Positions 35,101 to 46,396 are shown, numbered from the stretch's first letter. The stretch: 64,000 nt of DNA from Caprella mutica (GCA_947561585.1 CANNZV010001457.1:183851-247850), one strand, 5' to 3'. Notes: generated from the letters alone by a model not told the origin. Numbers and translations are program-made.

Positions 35101-36511
35101 CTACCAAAAAGAACTCTCTAAGTATAGAAATACTGAGTGGGAGATTATAAAGGCAGAACTCGTCAAGAAGCACAAGTATGGAGGAGTGAGTCCTGCGCAA
35201 GAAGATAAGAAGAAAGAAAACTCTGCTTCAATCCATGAGGCTACAGCTTTAAGAAATGAGTCCTACCAAGCCTCAACATCAAAGAAATATGAAGCTAAAA
35301 GTGTCAGCAGTTACCAATCCACAAGCACAAGCGTTTACGAAAGTCCAAAGAATAATTTTGAATCTTCATCTAGAAGATATGAAGCTTCAAACTCTAGAGG
35401 TTCCGAATCTTCATCTAGAAGTTACAACATTTCTGACAAATCGCATGTTGCTTCGAAGAGACCGAGCACTGAATCTTATGATGGAGATATCAATTTAGAA
35501 GAAGCCTTTGAGATTTTGGATGATCTCAGCCCAAAACTTGGAATTATAGGTGTATCTTTGAAGGAAGTTGTGAAGGATGCTAAGATTGCTGGTGGTTATG
35601 GCCCAGAAGCTTTGAAGGTGTTTGCCAATAAGAACAACCACGCCATATTATCTCTTGCCATCGATAAAATGAATGATTTCAAAGAAGAGTGTTCTTTGAG
35701 CCTCCAGATTGTTGTGAAGAGAGGCCTTTTCTTGGCTAATGCGATCCTAACTAAGATCAAAGGAAAACCTTCCAACCCTGACATCAAAAATTTCATTACT
35801 GATGAATCTGATCTTACTGAAGTAGCAAAGCAGACACTTGGTAAAAGTCCCACAGAGATAGTGAATGTCATCAAGCAATCCATAGAGAAGAAAAATCTTG
35901 ATAATACTAGCATGATCAACGATATATTTATGAAGATCTCTGGCATTCACTTCAGGCTTGCAACTATGGAGGCAGAAGAGAAAATGGAAGTGCCTGAACC
36001 AACTCCTGTTAATTGGTTTGTGGAGAAGGTGAAGCTTCTCGTTGCTGATGAACACCTCACCATGGACTCTTTCAATGATCAGTTAGGAGAGATTTTCAAC
36101 AATAAACCTCCTAACTATTCTTTCAGCTCAGAGGATATCAAATTGGCCAACGAACTGCAGCAGCTTGCGGAGTTTAATCTAACTGACAATATGTTTATAT
36201 TTGCTATACGGAAGATAATGGAAAATTTTTGAGAGGCTAGTTTCATATGTAGCTACTAGACATTTTCGCTAACTATTTGAAACCATGACTTGCATTTAAT
36301 ATACAAGTTAAAATTTTCCGTCAACTAATTATGCCGGATAGAATATTTTTGATTTCCATTTAAAAAGTCATTCTCTATGTATATATTTATAATGCATTAC
36401 TTCTTTCTAGTTGAAATATTTTCAAAACTTCCATTATGTACGTGTTGTTTGGTAGCTGTCATTTATATATTACACAAGGTATTGAAGAAATGTTAGGAAT
36501 GTCTTAATAAA
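23138..36511 (+). CDS. Unrecognised multidomain RNA-binding-type protein: RRM-like, 3x CCCH, DEAD-like domain
   Basis: Twelve coding exons join in phase: 23171-23363, 23937-24896, 25589-25732, 25975-26099, 26833-27033, 28095-28884, 29428-29742, 29968-30096, 30583-30687, 34353-34647, 34749-34787 and 34909-36232 (TGA). All borders are GT-AG and the total is 4620 nt, 1539 residues. A 5' UTR acceptor lies at 23137 and AATAAA at 36506. Order: acidic start (1-65); Lys/Ser-rich then Tyr/Pro/Gln-rich region (~130-270); RRM-like fold (~350-430; SLIINNVP and RLVVRFKQYTDAEKAF); a second possible RRM-like stretch (~600-675); three CX5CX4-5CX3H or similar fingers (~724-739, 758-774, 791-803); a DEAD-box-like RecA domain lacking GKT and with IDDL for DEAD (~820-950); SIM-like SSDEVIVLD (~1038-1045) and basic KRQR; helical C terminus. 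A nuclear RNA-binding role is inferred. I do not recognise the family. Confidence 0.85.
24279..24650 (+). other. Prion-like Tyr/Pro/Gln/Asn-rich region of the multidomain gene
   Basis: Within coding exon 2, residues are dominated by Tyr, Asn, Gln, Pro and Ser (YGNNAYNPMNAGMYGMNQY and SGYQNSYSNSAYSQSYP). Such low-complexity stretches are common in RNA-granule proteins. No fold is expected. Confidence 0.8.
25236..25497. repeat. SINE-like dispersed repeat, copy 1 (intron 2)
   Basis: It shares CATTTTCCTCTTCCATCC, GAGTGCAG, CATGAGCAT, TGGTGGTA and GTGACTYTGTTC with 39249-39485 and, inverted, with 57640-57800. No internal polymerase III box could be assigned with confidence. Confidence 0.7.
26113..26250. 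mobile_element. MITE, TAGGGT family, in intron 4
   Basis: The left end is TAGGGTAAATTACGAGTTATT and the inverted right part is AAATGTGGAACAGTCCGTTA then CTGAAATTACTCT. It is a diverged copy of the family at 745 and 51946. Confidence 0.6.
27551..27771. mobile_element. piggyBac-like MITE with TTAA sites, in intron 5
   Basis: TTAACCAGTTACC at the left is mirrored by GGTAACAGGTTAA at the right, with the inverted GATATCACTCAAAAATTA / TTAATTTTGAGTGATCTCAT further in. TTAA occurs exactly at both outer borders. It has no coding content. Confidence 0.75.
31103..31231. mobile_element. Small MITE in intron 9
   Basis: Inverted ends GTACGTTTTGCATGCAG and CTGCATGCAAAACGTATC are about 125 bp apart, with no coding sequence between. 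Confidence 0.6.
31490..32725 (+). mobile_element. Jockey/R1-like LINE relic (RNase H and C-terminal segment) in intron 9
   Basis: The reading TDVDTNGSKTDCGVGYAQ followed by TVFTVELPTIRG matches a retrotransposon RNase H (TDGSK...GVG...AEL). Further on, RRVLEECPGTEQLRRNY is typical of the Cys-rich tail of LINE polyproteins, where HILIECP-type motifs occur. Several stops and shifts separate the pieces, and a MITE is inserted at about 32158-32351. The element is dead. Confidence 0.7.
32158..32351. mobile_element. MITE with GGGYTGTGGAGT ends, inside the LINE relic
   Basis: Left end CAAGGGCTGTGGAGTCGGTA and the inverted right end CCAGGGTTGTGGAGTTGAAG. The interior is rich in GACTCCGACTC-type motifs. 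The open LINE reading resumes after it (CTCTGGCACTCTG). Confidence 0.7.
32889..33344. mobile_element. MITE in intron 9 with ~26-bp inverted ends
   Basis: Left TGGTACAGGTAAAGCTGCTA is matched by inverted right CAGTACAGGTAAAGTTGGTA, both continuing into ACAACGG. About 455 bp lie between the outer ends. It is non-coding. Confidence 0.6.
33345..34352 (+). other. Remainder of intron 9; no feature recognised
   Basis: AT-rich intron sequence up to the acceptor TATCCTTGCAG at 34352. Short open frames have no recognisable content. Confidence 0.5.
36506..36511 (+). terminator. Polyadenylation signal AATAAA
   Basis: AATAAA lies 274 bases after the stop codon of the multidomain gene and is the first canonical signal downstream of it. 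Confidence 0.6.
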
Positions 36512-37440
36512 AGATAATATGAATTAATTTTCTCTCATTATTCTTTATACTCTTATTAGGAATGAAATCAGTTCATCAAAAAGAAGGTTAGTATTCACAT
36601 ATTTCAAATTTGTACGTACAAGTATCTTAGATTTATTATCGTTTTATAAACAAGTTTTATTTCTTAGCAGTTGTGTTAATCAAACAGGTCCATGTTTCAG
36701 GTACAGATGGCTGACACTTTTTCACATATAGAAGATTGGAGAGGAAATCTGTACTCACAAAGTTTACTTGAAAAAGAGGCAGTTGATGATCACTGCTGCT
36801 GTGCATAAATCTGCCACGATAGATGTTATATTTCTATTCCAAGTGTCCACGGTAAGATTCTGTATTATAACTTTCATTATAATTATTTAGAGGGTTTATT
36901 CGATTATCATATTTATTTTTTCTCTTTGTGAGATTAATCGTCGCTAAGGAAACTGGAAAGGTAGATACGAGAATGGTGCAAGCCACCGCTGATGTGTAAG
37001 TCTTACACTGACACAGCGTTATCCTCTTCTATTATCAATTGAGCAAGGAGTGAATCTCGTCTGAAAGCTATCTTGGCCTTTAACAGAAGACTATAAATCT
37101 GTTCACTAATTGCATCTGATATTGTTTTCCAATATTATCTCTTAGTGTCTGACTATATGCAGCATCGACTCCTGGAGAGGCTAACTTATTTTTCGTTAAT
37201 GTACTCAACTTATGGATCTTAATACTAATCAGACTGACAAAATTTAGGTCTTTAAAAGACTGAGTGCGTAGGATTCGCTACACATTTGATATTTAGGAAA
37301 CCAGCGGCTTAAATTGTATGATTTTTTTTTTCAGTTCGTAGATTTTATCATATAAGTGTACTGTCTACCCACGATTGATAGGAATAAAGTTATAACATTG
37401 AATGTATTCTGTATGAACACCTACACAGGACTACACACAA
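36512..37440. other. Intergenic, no gene supported
   Basis: A 32-codon open frame starts at 36710 (MADTFSHIEDW...) directly after a CAG. I cannot link it to either neighbour. Nothing else stands out. Confidence 0.4.
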
Positions 37441-38205
37441 CATACACTCACTGGAGCACCCTTGGACCCATCCTCAGGCAGTTATTAACTTCCTGAATGA
37501 TGCGGGTTTCCCTTAGGCCCACACAGTGCCTCGGGTGGCTGAAACCCGGGGCGCCCCTGGCCGCCCCTCCGTCCCGGCGAGGATGTTGGGGAGGTTATAC
37601 AAATACAACAACAACACGCAACCTCAAAATACTTGGAGTCACCTTTGACCCCAAGCTCACATACTCACAACACAAAAAGCCAAACAGACCCTTAAGGTCA
37701 TCAAAGCTCTCACATCTACACACTGGGGCAAAACAAAAGAAACACTACTAAATACATACAAAACAATTACACGCCCCGTCCTAGAGTACAGTAACACAGT
37801 TTGGTCACCCATCACATAAGACACAAACATCAACACACTACAGATCGTACAAAACACAGCACTTAGAATAGCCACAGGTTGCACTCGAGACACAAACATA
37901 CAACATCTCCACGACGAAACACAAACCCTCCCTCTCAAACAACACCTACAACTAAACGCATCACAATACTGACAAAAGACACAACACCCTGACCACACAC
38001 ATACAGCCGACCCAGTGCACATGTTCGCCACCTGGTCCTGGCTGAAACTCAGCATTTCCGGCTGGGGGGAGTGGGGTTTCTCGCCTGTGGGTCTGGGGGA
38101 ACCCTGGCGGGCGGCTGCGCCGTCTCTCGATGTAAGGGCTCCACCACTGTGTCAGTGGCGGAGCGGAGTCGACAACAACAACATACTAAATTTTGATAAC
38201 CTCTC
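37440..38205 (+). mobile_element. 3' fragment of jockey/CR1-like LINE with ACAACAAC tail
   Basis: In shifting frames the sequence reads LKILGVTFDPKLTYSQH, then LLNTYKTITRPVLEYSNTVW, then LQIVQNTALRIATGC, the end of a LINE reverse transcriptase. A GC-rich 3' part follows (38048-38170), ending GTCGACAACAACAACAT. A GC-rich block before it (37497-37613) also ends in ACAACAACAACA and may be a separate insertion. It is decayed by frameshifts and stops. Confidence 0.75.
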
Positions 38206-39224
38206 ACGTTTCAAATATTAACTTGAATTTATAGAAGAGCTTTTATTCCTACAGAGATTCTTCTTTACATAAAATATGTACAGATCTTTTAAATACAGTT
38301 GTAATAAAGCTACTGTGTACGCGTTAAAGGTCTAGTGGGGACGTTTGAGAGGGAAAGGGTATGAGTGTGCGGAATGCAACGATACTGATGCATGATTGGC
38401 TCTGGGTGACACCATGCCTAGCTTTGCTTGTACTAGTCTTGATGACCTTGTTTACCTCGCAATAAACAGTCACGAACCATTACACAATTTGTGACTGATA
38501 ATTCATTTAGATAATTCCGATGAGTAGCTAAATGGTCCAATTGATAGTCGTTTTATGCAAAAAAAAAAAGTCTGAATGGCGTCTCTTGAGACAAAAACTG
38601 TATGGAACTAACGAAGTTACCTAACTTCAAGAAATGTATTAAATTATATATTGTACACTATTAATTCCAAGTTTCGTTTACTTTTCCAGAGCAGAGGTGG
38701 GGGAAATGTTTCAGCTGGTATTCTTCAGAAGAAAGTCCGATAGAAAGGTAGGTAATTAGGTGTGGTATGAGCTAATCTAAATGAACTTGTATGGAATGAT
38801 CTAATTTCGGCTTTTCAATCGGCATTTATAAAAATAACAAGTCGTTATTTTTTTGAAAGACAACATTAAATTAAATATGATAATGGTCTTCGTATATATA
38901 TGTTCCACCCAATTTGTCGTTTATGCACAATCTCGAGAATGCGCTGTGGAATGCCTTTTTAATATTTTATTCATTTTAAAGGACGATATTTTTAAATTAA
39001 AACAAATGAGGTTAATTCCAAACGTTTGGTAGAATGTTTGATATCTCTGAAACATTTAAAATACCAATTTTTAAAATTTTTAAGTGTCTAACTCAAGCCT
39101 AATTACCAATATTATACAAGTTATTATGCATAGCTTTACCCATCATATTTTGATGAATTGGACCAATTAAATGCATAAATAATTGATTATCTACTCCATC
39201 ACGGTTGGTCCTGGTTCATACTCT

Positions 39225-39248
39225 NNNNNNNNNNNNNNNNNNNNNNNN
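39225..39248. other. Assembly gap (24 N)
   Basis: A run of 24 undetermined bases lies at the left border of a dispersed repeat, where assembly would be ambiguous. Confidence 1.
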
Positions 39249-39485
39249 TAGGTTTCATTTACTATTACCTCATCATTTTCCTCTTCCATCCGTGAGTGCA
39301 GCCACCGGTGCTTGTGTCCCATTTCGTCCCATTCCTTTGTAAGCGACTGCATTCACGGAGTAGCTTTTCTGAATCCATGAGCATTGTTACCGACGGTGGT
39401 ATGTGACTTTGTTCATGGAGCCACTTTCCTTTCTGACTGCTTCTTCTAGTCCATTGTATTTAATTTCCGTTTAAATTCCCTTTGA
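39249..39485. repeat. SINE-like dispersed repeat, copy 2
   Basis: It is collinear with 25260-25497 (CTCATCATTTTCCTCTTCCA, CATGAGCATTGTTACCGACG, GTGACTTTGTTCATGGAGCC). The left end is lost in the N gap. Confidence 0.75.
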
Positions 39486-40255
39486 TTCCGAAGCAGACGA
39501 CCCCTACTAAATTAATTAACGGACAATTACACATTTCTGAACAGAAGAGCAGGAAATCTATAATAATTATTAGCATATTTCATATGCTAAGTGGGTGTTC
39601 GTATAACACCCAATTTCCGAGTACTGCAACATTCTTCTGTGTTAATATTGACAATCAGTTGATATCAGAAGTGGGCGGTCCGTACTAATGTTCGTGAACT
39701 GGAAAATAGGTTGGGACACGGAATCTCATCGAAAGGGGTTCGGACTTCCATGTTCGGAAAGTCTTTTTCGTGATTCCGAACCTCCGTACCCCGGGAAAAA
39801 ATTAACTTGTTCATTTTACGTTCTGAACAAGTACAGTACACTTTGAAATGTTCTTAAATAACTTTGAAGGTCTCCGGCCGGCCTCTACTCTAAATTAAAA
39901 ATATTAAAATTAATATGTAATTGCTTTAAATATGTAGAACTTAAAGTTCCACAACATTATCACATCAGCGTTAACAGAAAGTAAATGGATCAAGTATTCG
40001 ACTACTCGCATCAAAATTAAATCAATTATACAGGAAGGGCCCGCATTTATTAAAGCTGTAATAGTTGCGAGACATGTCTCAATGTTATTACTGTTCGTAG
40101 ACATAGAAAATCGAGACTATATTTTGAAGTGATTATTTCACAGTAATTACAATAAACATCGATATAGCTATCTAGATCAGGTAATTAGAAACTATTGGTT
40201 CAAAAATTAGTCTGTGAAAGAAGAAATATTACCAGTGACTATATAGTATACATAT
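39486..40255. other. No gene recognised
   Basis: Only short frames without recognisable peptides. An inverted pair GGTTCGGACTTCC / GGAAAGTC...TTCCGAACC near 39738-39783 may be a small foldback. Confidence 0.4.
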
Positions 40256-40261
40256 ATAATC

Positions 40262-40380
40262 AGAGGTGGGCACAGAACTCGTTACAAGCGGCGCTTCTGT
40301 AGCGGCAGCGCCGCTGTTTTTCTGAAAATGTAGCGGTAGCGCCACTGCTTTTGAAAGTAGCGCTGCCCGTATCTGTATAT
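40262..40380. mobile_element. hAT-like terminal sequence (CAGAGGTGGGCA)
   Basis: CAGAGGTGGGCACAGAACTC followed by repeated GTAGCGGYAGCGCC is the kind of end seen in hAT elements. I did not find the partner end, so this is a solo or truncated end. Confidence 0.45.
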
Positions 40381-40559
40381 AATGCATGCATACAGGATAC
40401 ATAGTTCTCTAGCAAATTCTTCCGGAGATTGACCACTGTTTATTATTTCTATCTCCTGTTTAAGAGATAATTTTGTTTTCTTCTTTGAAAAATGATATTA
40501 TTACCTTCGCAGAATGCGGGAATAACATATTTTCATCGGCATTTATTTATCATCTTGTT

Positions 40560-41045
40560 ATTCGCTTAACTGAAAAAGTGTTCAACCAAATTGCCTGAAA
40601 TTTAGTGAAACGATTGGTCCATCTCCAGTGACCTGCTGGTAGAATTTTGTTAGTGACCCGGTCTAAGGTCAAGGTCATTTATAACTCAAAATTTTTTGGA
40701 CCATATTGCATGAAATTTAGTGGGACGATTGGCCAATATGCAGGAACCATTTTGCTAGATTTTGGGAGTGATCGGGTCAAAGATCAAGGTCAAGGCCATT
40801 TATAACTCAAAATGTATTAAACCAAATTGTCTGAAACTTTATTGGACGATTGTACAATGTCCAGGAACCATCTGGTAGAATTTTAGGAGTGATCCGGTCA
40901 AAGGTCAAGGTCATTTATAACTCAAAAAGTATTGTACCATATTGAATGAAACTTGGTGGGACGATAAGTTATTATCCAGTTAGCAATTTCTTAAATTTTG
41001 GGAGCGAACGGGACAAAGCGGAGGCGAAGGTATGTGCTCTACCGA
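40560..41045. repeat. ~115-bp tandem repeat, four copies
   Basis: Each unit runs through CTGAAATTTAGTGGGACGAT, GTAGAATTTTGGGAGTGA and GGTCAAGGTCATTTATAACT. The phrase ATAACTCAAAA falls near 40681, 40801 and 40916. The last unit ends GGCGAAGGTATGTGCTCTAC. Non-coding. Confidence 0.85.
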
Positions 41046-42007
41046 GTACACATAATCTAGTTATGAATATTTTCCCTCTTTGAAGTCATATAATTAAGAA
41101 CAGCAAATAGACGATTTATACTTCGAGTTCCACTCAACAAGTCCTATTTTAGGGTAATTAGTTCCGTATTATCGCACGGTTTAATATTTTCGGATACGTG
41201 AAAATATATGTAGATATAATAATCATTATTGAACTTTTATTTCAATTGGTATGCATGATACCAATTAGAATATAAATTAAATGATAATTATATTTTCTTC
41301 TCTTTCGTTTATTTCATATAAATATTTCTTACGTGTAAATATTTCACAGAGGTTAATTAATATTTTTTATTTGTAAAAAGAGAACTTTTCTGCTAGATTC
41401 ATGATAAGAAACTGAAGTAGTATTTATCTTATTTCTATGTTAAAAAAATTCTTTCAAAGAACACTTTACTAAGTACCTTCGAAATTTGAATTGTTTTTCT
41501 ATAGTTTCTTTGTTTCTAGCTCCGACCGATCAGAAACATGTCTTATAAATATTTGAAAAGTGTCAAAATATGAGAATGATTATTACGGAAATATGTTTTA
41601 TTAAATTTGTAATCATACTAATAACAAATCAACATTTTAGTTAACTCATATATGCCCAGTATTATAACTCTAAAATAGTAAGATGCAAAAATTCACACTC
41701 ACTGAAAATTTTAACTTGTAAAACTTAACTCTGTACTATTTTTTGTATTCGGAAATGTTTGAAAAAAAAGTTTTGTATCTATAGATTTCAATCGTTTTGT
41801 CAACCATTTGATTATTTAAGGCGTAAAATGTGAAAGAAAATGATTGTAACAAAGAAAGAAATCTAGTATTACTTCAATATTAATTTCAATGCTTCTTCAT
41901 TCACAATTTCTTACTATACAATAAACATTTTTATACTAAAATTGATTCGATTAAAGGTTAAATTTACAAGTGCATTATAACTCACCCAAAATAAAATTAT
42001 AATATTT
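41046..42007. other. AT-rich intergenic DNA, no gene
   Basis: It contains a short palindrome GGTATGCATGATACC at 41250 similar to the one centred in the 1949-2204 element. Nothing else was recognised. Confidence 0.4.
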
Positions 42008-42010
42008 TGA

Positions 42011-42134
42011 ATGGCAGTTGTCCACATGGCAGTTTGTCGTATGGCAGTTGTCCACTATGGCAGTTGTCCGCATGGCAGTTATCCGCATGGCAGTTGTCCC
42101 CATGGCAGTTGTCCCCATGGCAGTTGTCCTAGAG
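42011..42134. repeat. 14-15-bp tandem array ATGGCAGTTGTCC(N), nine copies, GGYTCTAGG border
   Basis: Nine units of ATGGCAGTTGTCC with one or two variable bases. The right border, read on minus, is GGCTCTAGGACAACTGCC. No inverted partner array was found nearby, so this is a one-sided end. Confidence 0.85.
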
Positions 42135-42169
42135 CCGAATGAGGTAACTATAGAAACGTTAATTTCTTA

Positions 42170-44275
42170 CTAGCAAAGAATAGGTTTGTTGGGAGATCAT
42201 TGGAAGGGAAAACTATTCCGTGCTTAGAATTGATGGCTATTGTTCTGGGTGCAGAAACTTTATCTGAACTTAAAAATAATTTGTGGGGCTGAATCTTGTC
42301 TTTATCCAATAGACATTATGAATCTGGTAATTTATTCAGATAGCCTTGTTGCATTAAATTGGATTAAGTCTCATTTCATTAATTTGGATAAGTTAAACAA
42401 ACTTTCTGTGTTTGTCAAGAATAGGCTGGAAGTCATAAGGAAATTGAGTGACTCTAATACTATTTCTTTCCGGTTTGTGGATGGTATTAGCAACCCAGCA
42501 GGCTTAATTATCCGACCTTCTTCATATAAATGTCTGATTAAATCTAACTATGTATCAGGTCCAGTGTTTTTGACAGATTCGGACTAGAGTATTGTGGAAG
42601 CATCCTTGTTTTCCTTTACGGTTCTTGATAAGCCAGATTTAGGCTTGAAACATGCTTTGGGTTCGAGTACATGTACAGCTGTAATAGTCGAACCACCTGT
42701 GAATTTGATACCAATAAACCGTTACTCATCAATTGATAAGTATATTAAGGTTTATTCCAGAGTATTAACTTTCATCAATAAGCTTAAGAGTTAAATCGGG
42801 AAAGTTGTTTCAAATTCTTTTAATCCTACAAACGATTGCCTGCAACACATGATTACTGTTGAGCAGCATAGTAGTTTTCCTGAAGTTTATCAGTATTTTG
42901 ATTCCAATGGGAAAATTAAAGACATGCCTCCTATAATGAAACAGTTGAATGTATTCAAGGACAAATTAAACATTTTGAGGGTTGGGAGTAAGATTTTGAA
43001 GCATAATAGTTTGCAAGCTAATATAAATTGTCCTATTCTCTTGCCTGCGAATAGTAATTTAACTAGATTAATCATTTCAAAGACTCACACTAATATTATT
43101 CATTCAGGCGTTTATGCATGCCTGACTGCTTTGAGAAAAGAGTATTGGATACCTTCTATATTTTCTGTAGTTAAGAAGTTGCTGAGTGATTGTGTTCGCT
43201 GTCGTAGATTAAACGAGCGAACAATTAAACTCAATCAGAGTCCATATTGAGATTTCCACTCTGATCCCAATACAATACCTTATTCCAATGTGTTTATAGA
43301 CTATATGGTACCCTTTACTGTAAAGATTGGCGATTTGAACAATAAAGTCTATGTGTTGTGCATTTCTTGTTTATATTCCAGAGCAGTTTACCTGAAGGTG
43401 TCATTAGATATGTCTACCACTGAATTTCTCAGGCCATTTAGTCTTCATTGTTTGGAATATGGAGTTCCGGAACTGGTTCTTTCAGATATGGGGTCTAACT
43501 TAGTTTCTGGGGCAAATACAATGTCTAGTTTTCTTAGTGATCCTGAATCTTATAGTTATTTTCAGGAGAATGGATCTAAACTAATATCCTTTGAACAGTA
43601 TTTCAAGGGAAATAGTGAACTGGGATTTTTGGTGGAAAGCATGGTAAAGCTTACAAAGCGGTTGATTCATGGTTCAATTAGAATTAGTATTGTTAGATTG
43701 AGATTTTGAATATTTCATTGCGGAAGTTATTTCATTAGCTAATAAGAGACCAGTTGCTTTTATAGAATCTCTCAGAGATGATAAGATGGTACTTCCTGAT
43801 GTAATAACGCCTGAACTGCTTGTTCATGGCTATCACTTGATGTCTATTAATATTGTTCCTCATTTACAGCAGTTACCGAATGATGAAGACTGGCAAGATG
43901 GTACGCACGACAAGCAGAATTTATTGGATAAGCATGATCAGTTGAGAAAAGCCCGTGCAAATCTGCGGAAGGTCTATAACGAAGAGTTCGTCACTAAACT
44001 AATCTCTCAAGCAACCGACCGCAAGGGACGCTATCGGCCAGTTAAGCACAGAAGATTGAATGTTGGTGATATTGTTCTTCTTAAAGAAGAACATTGCAAA
44101 CCAGCCAATTACGCTATGGGAATAGTCATGAAACTCCAACTGAATTCATTAAACGAATCCACCGGAGCAGTCCTAAGGAAGGGTAATGGTGAAACGGTAA
44201 AGCGTCATGCAACGTCAATCATTCCACTTTTGACTGCACAAGATGTAGCAGAGCATGATTCTCCTATTACCTGAT
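42170..44275 (+). pseudogene. 5'-truncated BEL/Pao retrotransposon pol remnant
   Basis: Consecutive pieces of a BEL/Pao polyprotein occur in order. First, an RNase H region (PCLELMAIVLGAETL, then VIYSDSLVALNWI). Next, an integrase zinc-binding region with HTNIIHSGVY and CVRCRR. Then an integrase core (NVFIDYM, LVLSDMGSN), and finally a C-terminal DUF5641-type segment (KARANLRKVYNEEF, VGDIVLLKEE). Stops at about 42585, 42792, 43248 and 43707 and one or more shifts break it. Protease and reverse transcriptase are absent upstream. No LTR pair was found. It is an inactive relic. Confidence 0.85.
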
Positions 44276-44279
44276 AAAA

Positions 44280-45879
44280 CAGAATGCTTCAAGAGCAAGA
44301 AGCAGAACTATCATTCTGTTAAAGGACTTAAAGGGGTAAAACGTAAAGGTGCTGTTAAAGCAGCAAAGAGAATAGAAAGTTGTTTCTAGTTTCAGAGAAA
44401 TAACTTGTTGTAAATAATCAAAATTGTATATATGTTATTTTGTTCTAAGTTTTGTGGATGCTTAATATGTTTATTGTTATCTTTTAATATTAATGTTTAA
44501 GATTTTTTAGATGGCAGTGGGATTGTTTTTTTTTTTCCTGCTGCAGATGAACCTTTAATTCAAATTACCTATAATAATTTGAATCCTCCCCCCGGAGTGT
44601 GCTATAATTTGCTATTATGTAAATAATTTGCTAATTTTTTGTGGCGATAAATTTAATATGGTAATAACTTTTTTGGGGAACCATGGATTTGGGGTAATTT
44701 CCCTGAAAGTTACTCAGCCTAAATGCCCAGCTATTCCAGACAGTACAAATTGAGACGCCGTAACATAAACAAAGCTCCAGTGCCAGCATCACAATGATGG
44801 GCTAAGAGCATGATATAATAATTTTTAAAAGGTATGCTCGCGCACAGATTCTCCCCAAACCCCCACAACCGTGCGGGGGTATTTTGTGACGTCATAGAAG
44901 TGAGGCTTTACCATGCTATTTTGTTTATATTTAATGATAGATAAATACAGCTTACTACATACCATTTTCATGACATTCACATAAAGAATTTTACGAGAAT
45001 TACGAATATGTCATCTTATTTTGTCTAATATACTTATTTACCTACCTACAATTATTTCTATTTCGTATATTTACATGTATTTGGTTTGGCAATAAAGGGT
45101 CAAACAGGTAAATTACGGCACTCTTACTAACTTCGGCCTCTAACAGCAGAACATCATTGCTTCAAAACACTCTTTAAAACTTAAATTGATAAGTTATAGC
45201 ATGGCATAAGCATGCACTGTACTTCTTTTGATAGTTATGCAACATTTATTGTATTTCGATTCAGAATGTTTTAGAGATTCTCTGTAGATGGCCGCAATTT
45301 ACCTGCGTGACCCTAGCATGGTATGATAACCATACTATTTCAGGGAAAATGACCACTAAAGTTATATTTATGTGATCTACCTATAAAAATTTATGACATG
45401 TAAAATATATTAATTCACGGTGTTATTGATTCTATTAGAATCAACTTTAATTCATGTCTTATATTTTCTTAAGTCACCCCTGATAAGTTTTCTTCAAGGA
45501 AGTTTTCTATTATGGTATTGCGTTCTTTGTTTGTTAGTAAGTTTGTCACGCACACTGATTTCGTCAAATTGAAATACATTTGAGAGCTGTTATTTCTTCG
45601 TTTCATTAACCCCCATATGTTCATAATTGTACCAAATCTTGTCTAATAACTTAAAAAATTCGATGAGAATATTTATTATATAAAACACTAATTTTGAACC
45701 AGAGGAAAAATAATTCAATTTATTAATGTTTATTTAATATTTATTAATATTTAGGTTTATTAAATCTTATTTACCATTTTTATGATTGCTTAATATTACC
45801 TAAATAAATATAAAGAAACTGTGATAATTGATACTTTCAAAATGAATTTGCTATACGAGTGACAAAAATTTAATACACA
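44280..45879. other. Downstream flank of BEL/Pao relic; no gene
   Basis: The first part may be the element's 3' end, but no LTR could be paired. The rest is AT-rich with no coding sign. Confidence 0.4.
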
Positions 45880-45887
45880 ATACCATC

Positions 45888-46396
45888 ATAGTTAACAGAA
45901 TAATATAGTACCCCAGTTACATGTATTATTCAATATTATTCTGGGTAGGCTGTGACGTCATGTATGTAAGCAAGAGGTCACGTCATAGTAAACAGAATTG
46001 CTGTGGGTCACGTGGAATAGAGAATTAAGATGGCGGCCAACGCGACCCATCTGACTAATGATCTAATTATCTTGAATAAATCGTCTTCTTCAAGACTAAA
46101 AATTTGTTACTATTTTGGGTGTAAAAAGACCAGTAGCAATTTCATCAACAGTCATTTTTTAATTTTCGTCCGTATGACTATAAAGATTTGATAATAGCAT
46201 GCGGTAATGTGGAATTAAAAAAAAATATCACCGAAAACGTTATTTAACAGAAGTTGGGTGTGTTGCAGCCATCTTTTGTGTTTGTACTGTACGTACGAAC
46301 GTACGCACCATTGTTGACATGTGACGTCACAGCCTACCGGGACACGCGTAATATCCCCCCTATAGCTCTGGGATACTATATCTTCTCTGTACTGTG
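45888..46396 (+). mobile_element. P-superfamily-like MITE, copy 2 (8-bp target duplication)
   Basis: An inverted copy of 17279-17788, flanked by ATACCATC on both sides (45880-45887 and 46397-46404). It carries the same ends and inner GTAGGCTGTGACGTCA pair. On the plus strand, 46105-46180 reads CYYFGCKKTSSNFINSHF, which resembles the start of a THAP zinc finger (C-x2-4-C, then a short hydrophobic stretch). Confidence 0.75.

Noticed and set aside
42170..44275. Working BEL/Pao element
   Set aside because: Reverse transcriptase and protease are missing, several stops interrupt the rest, and no LTR pair was found.
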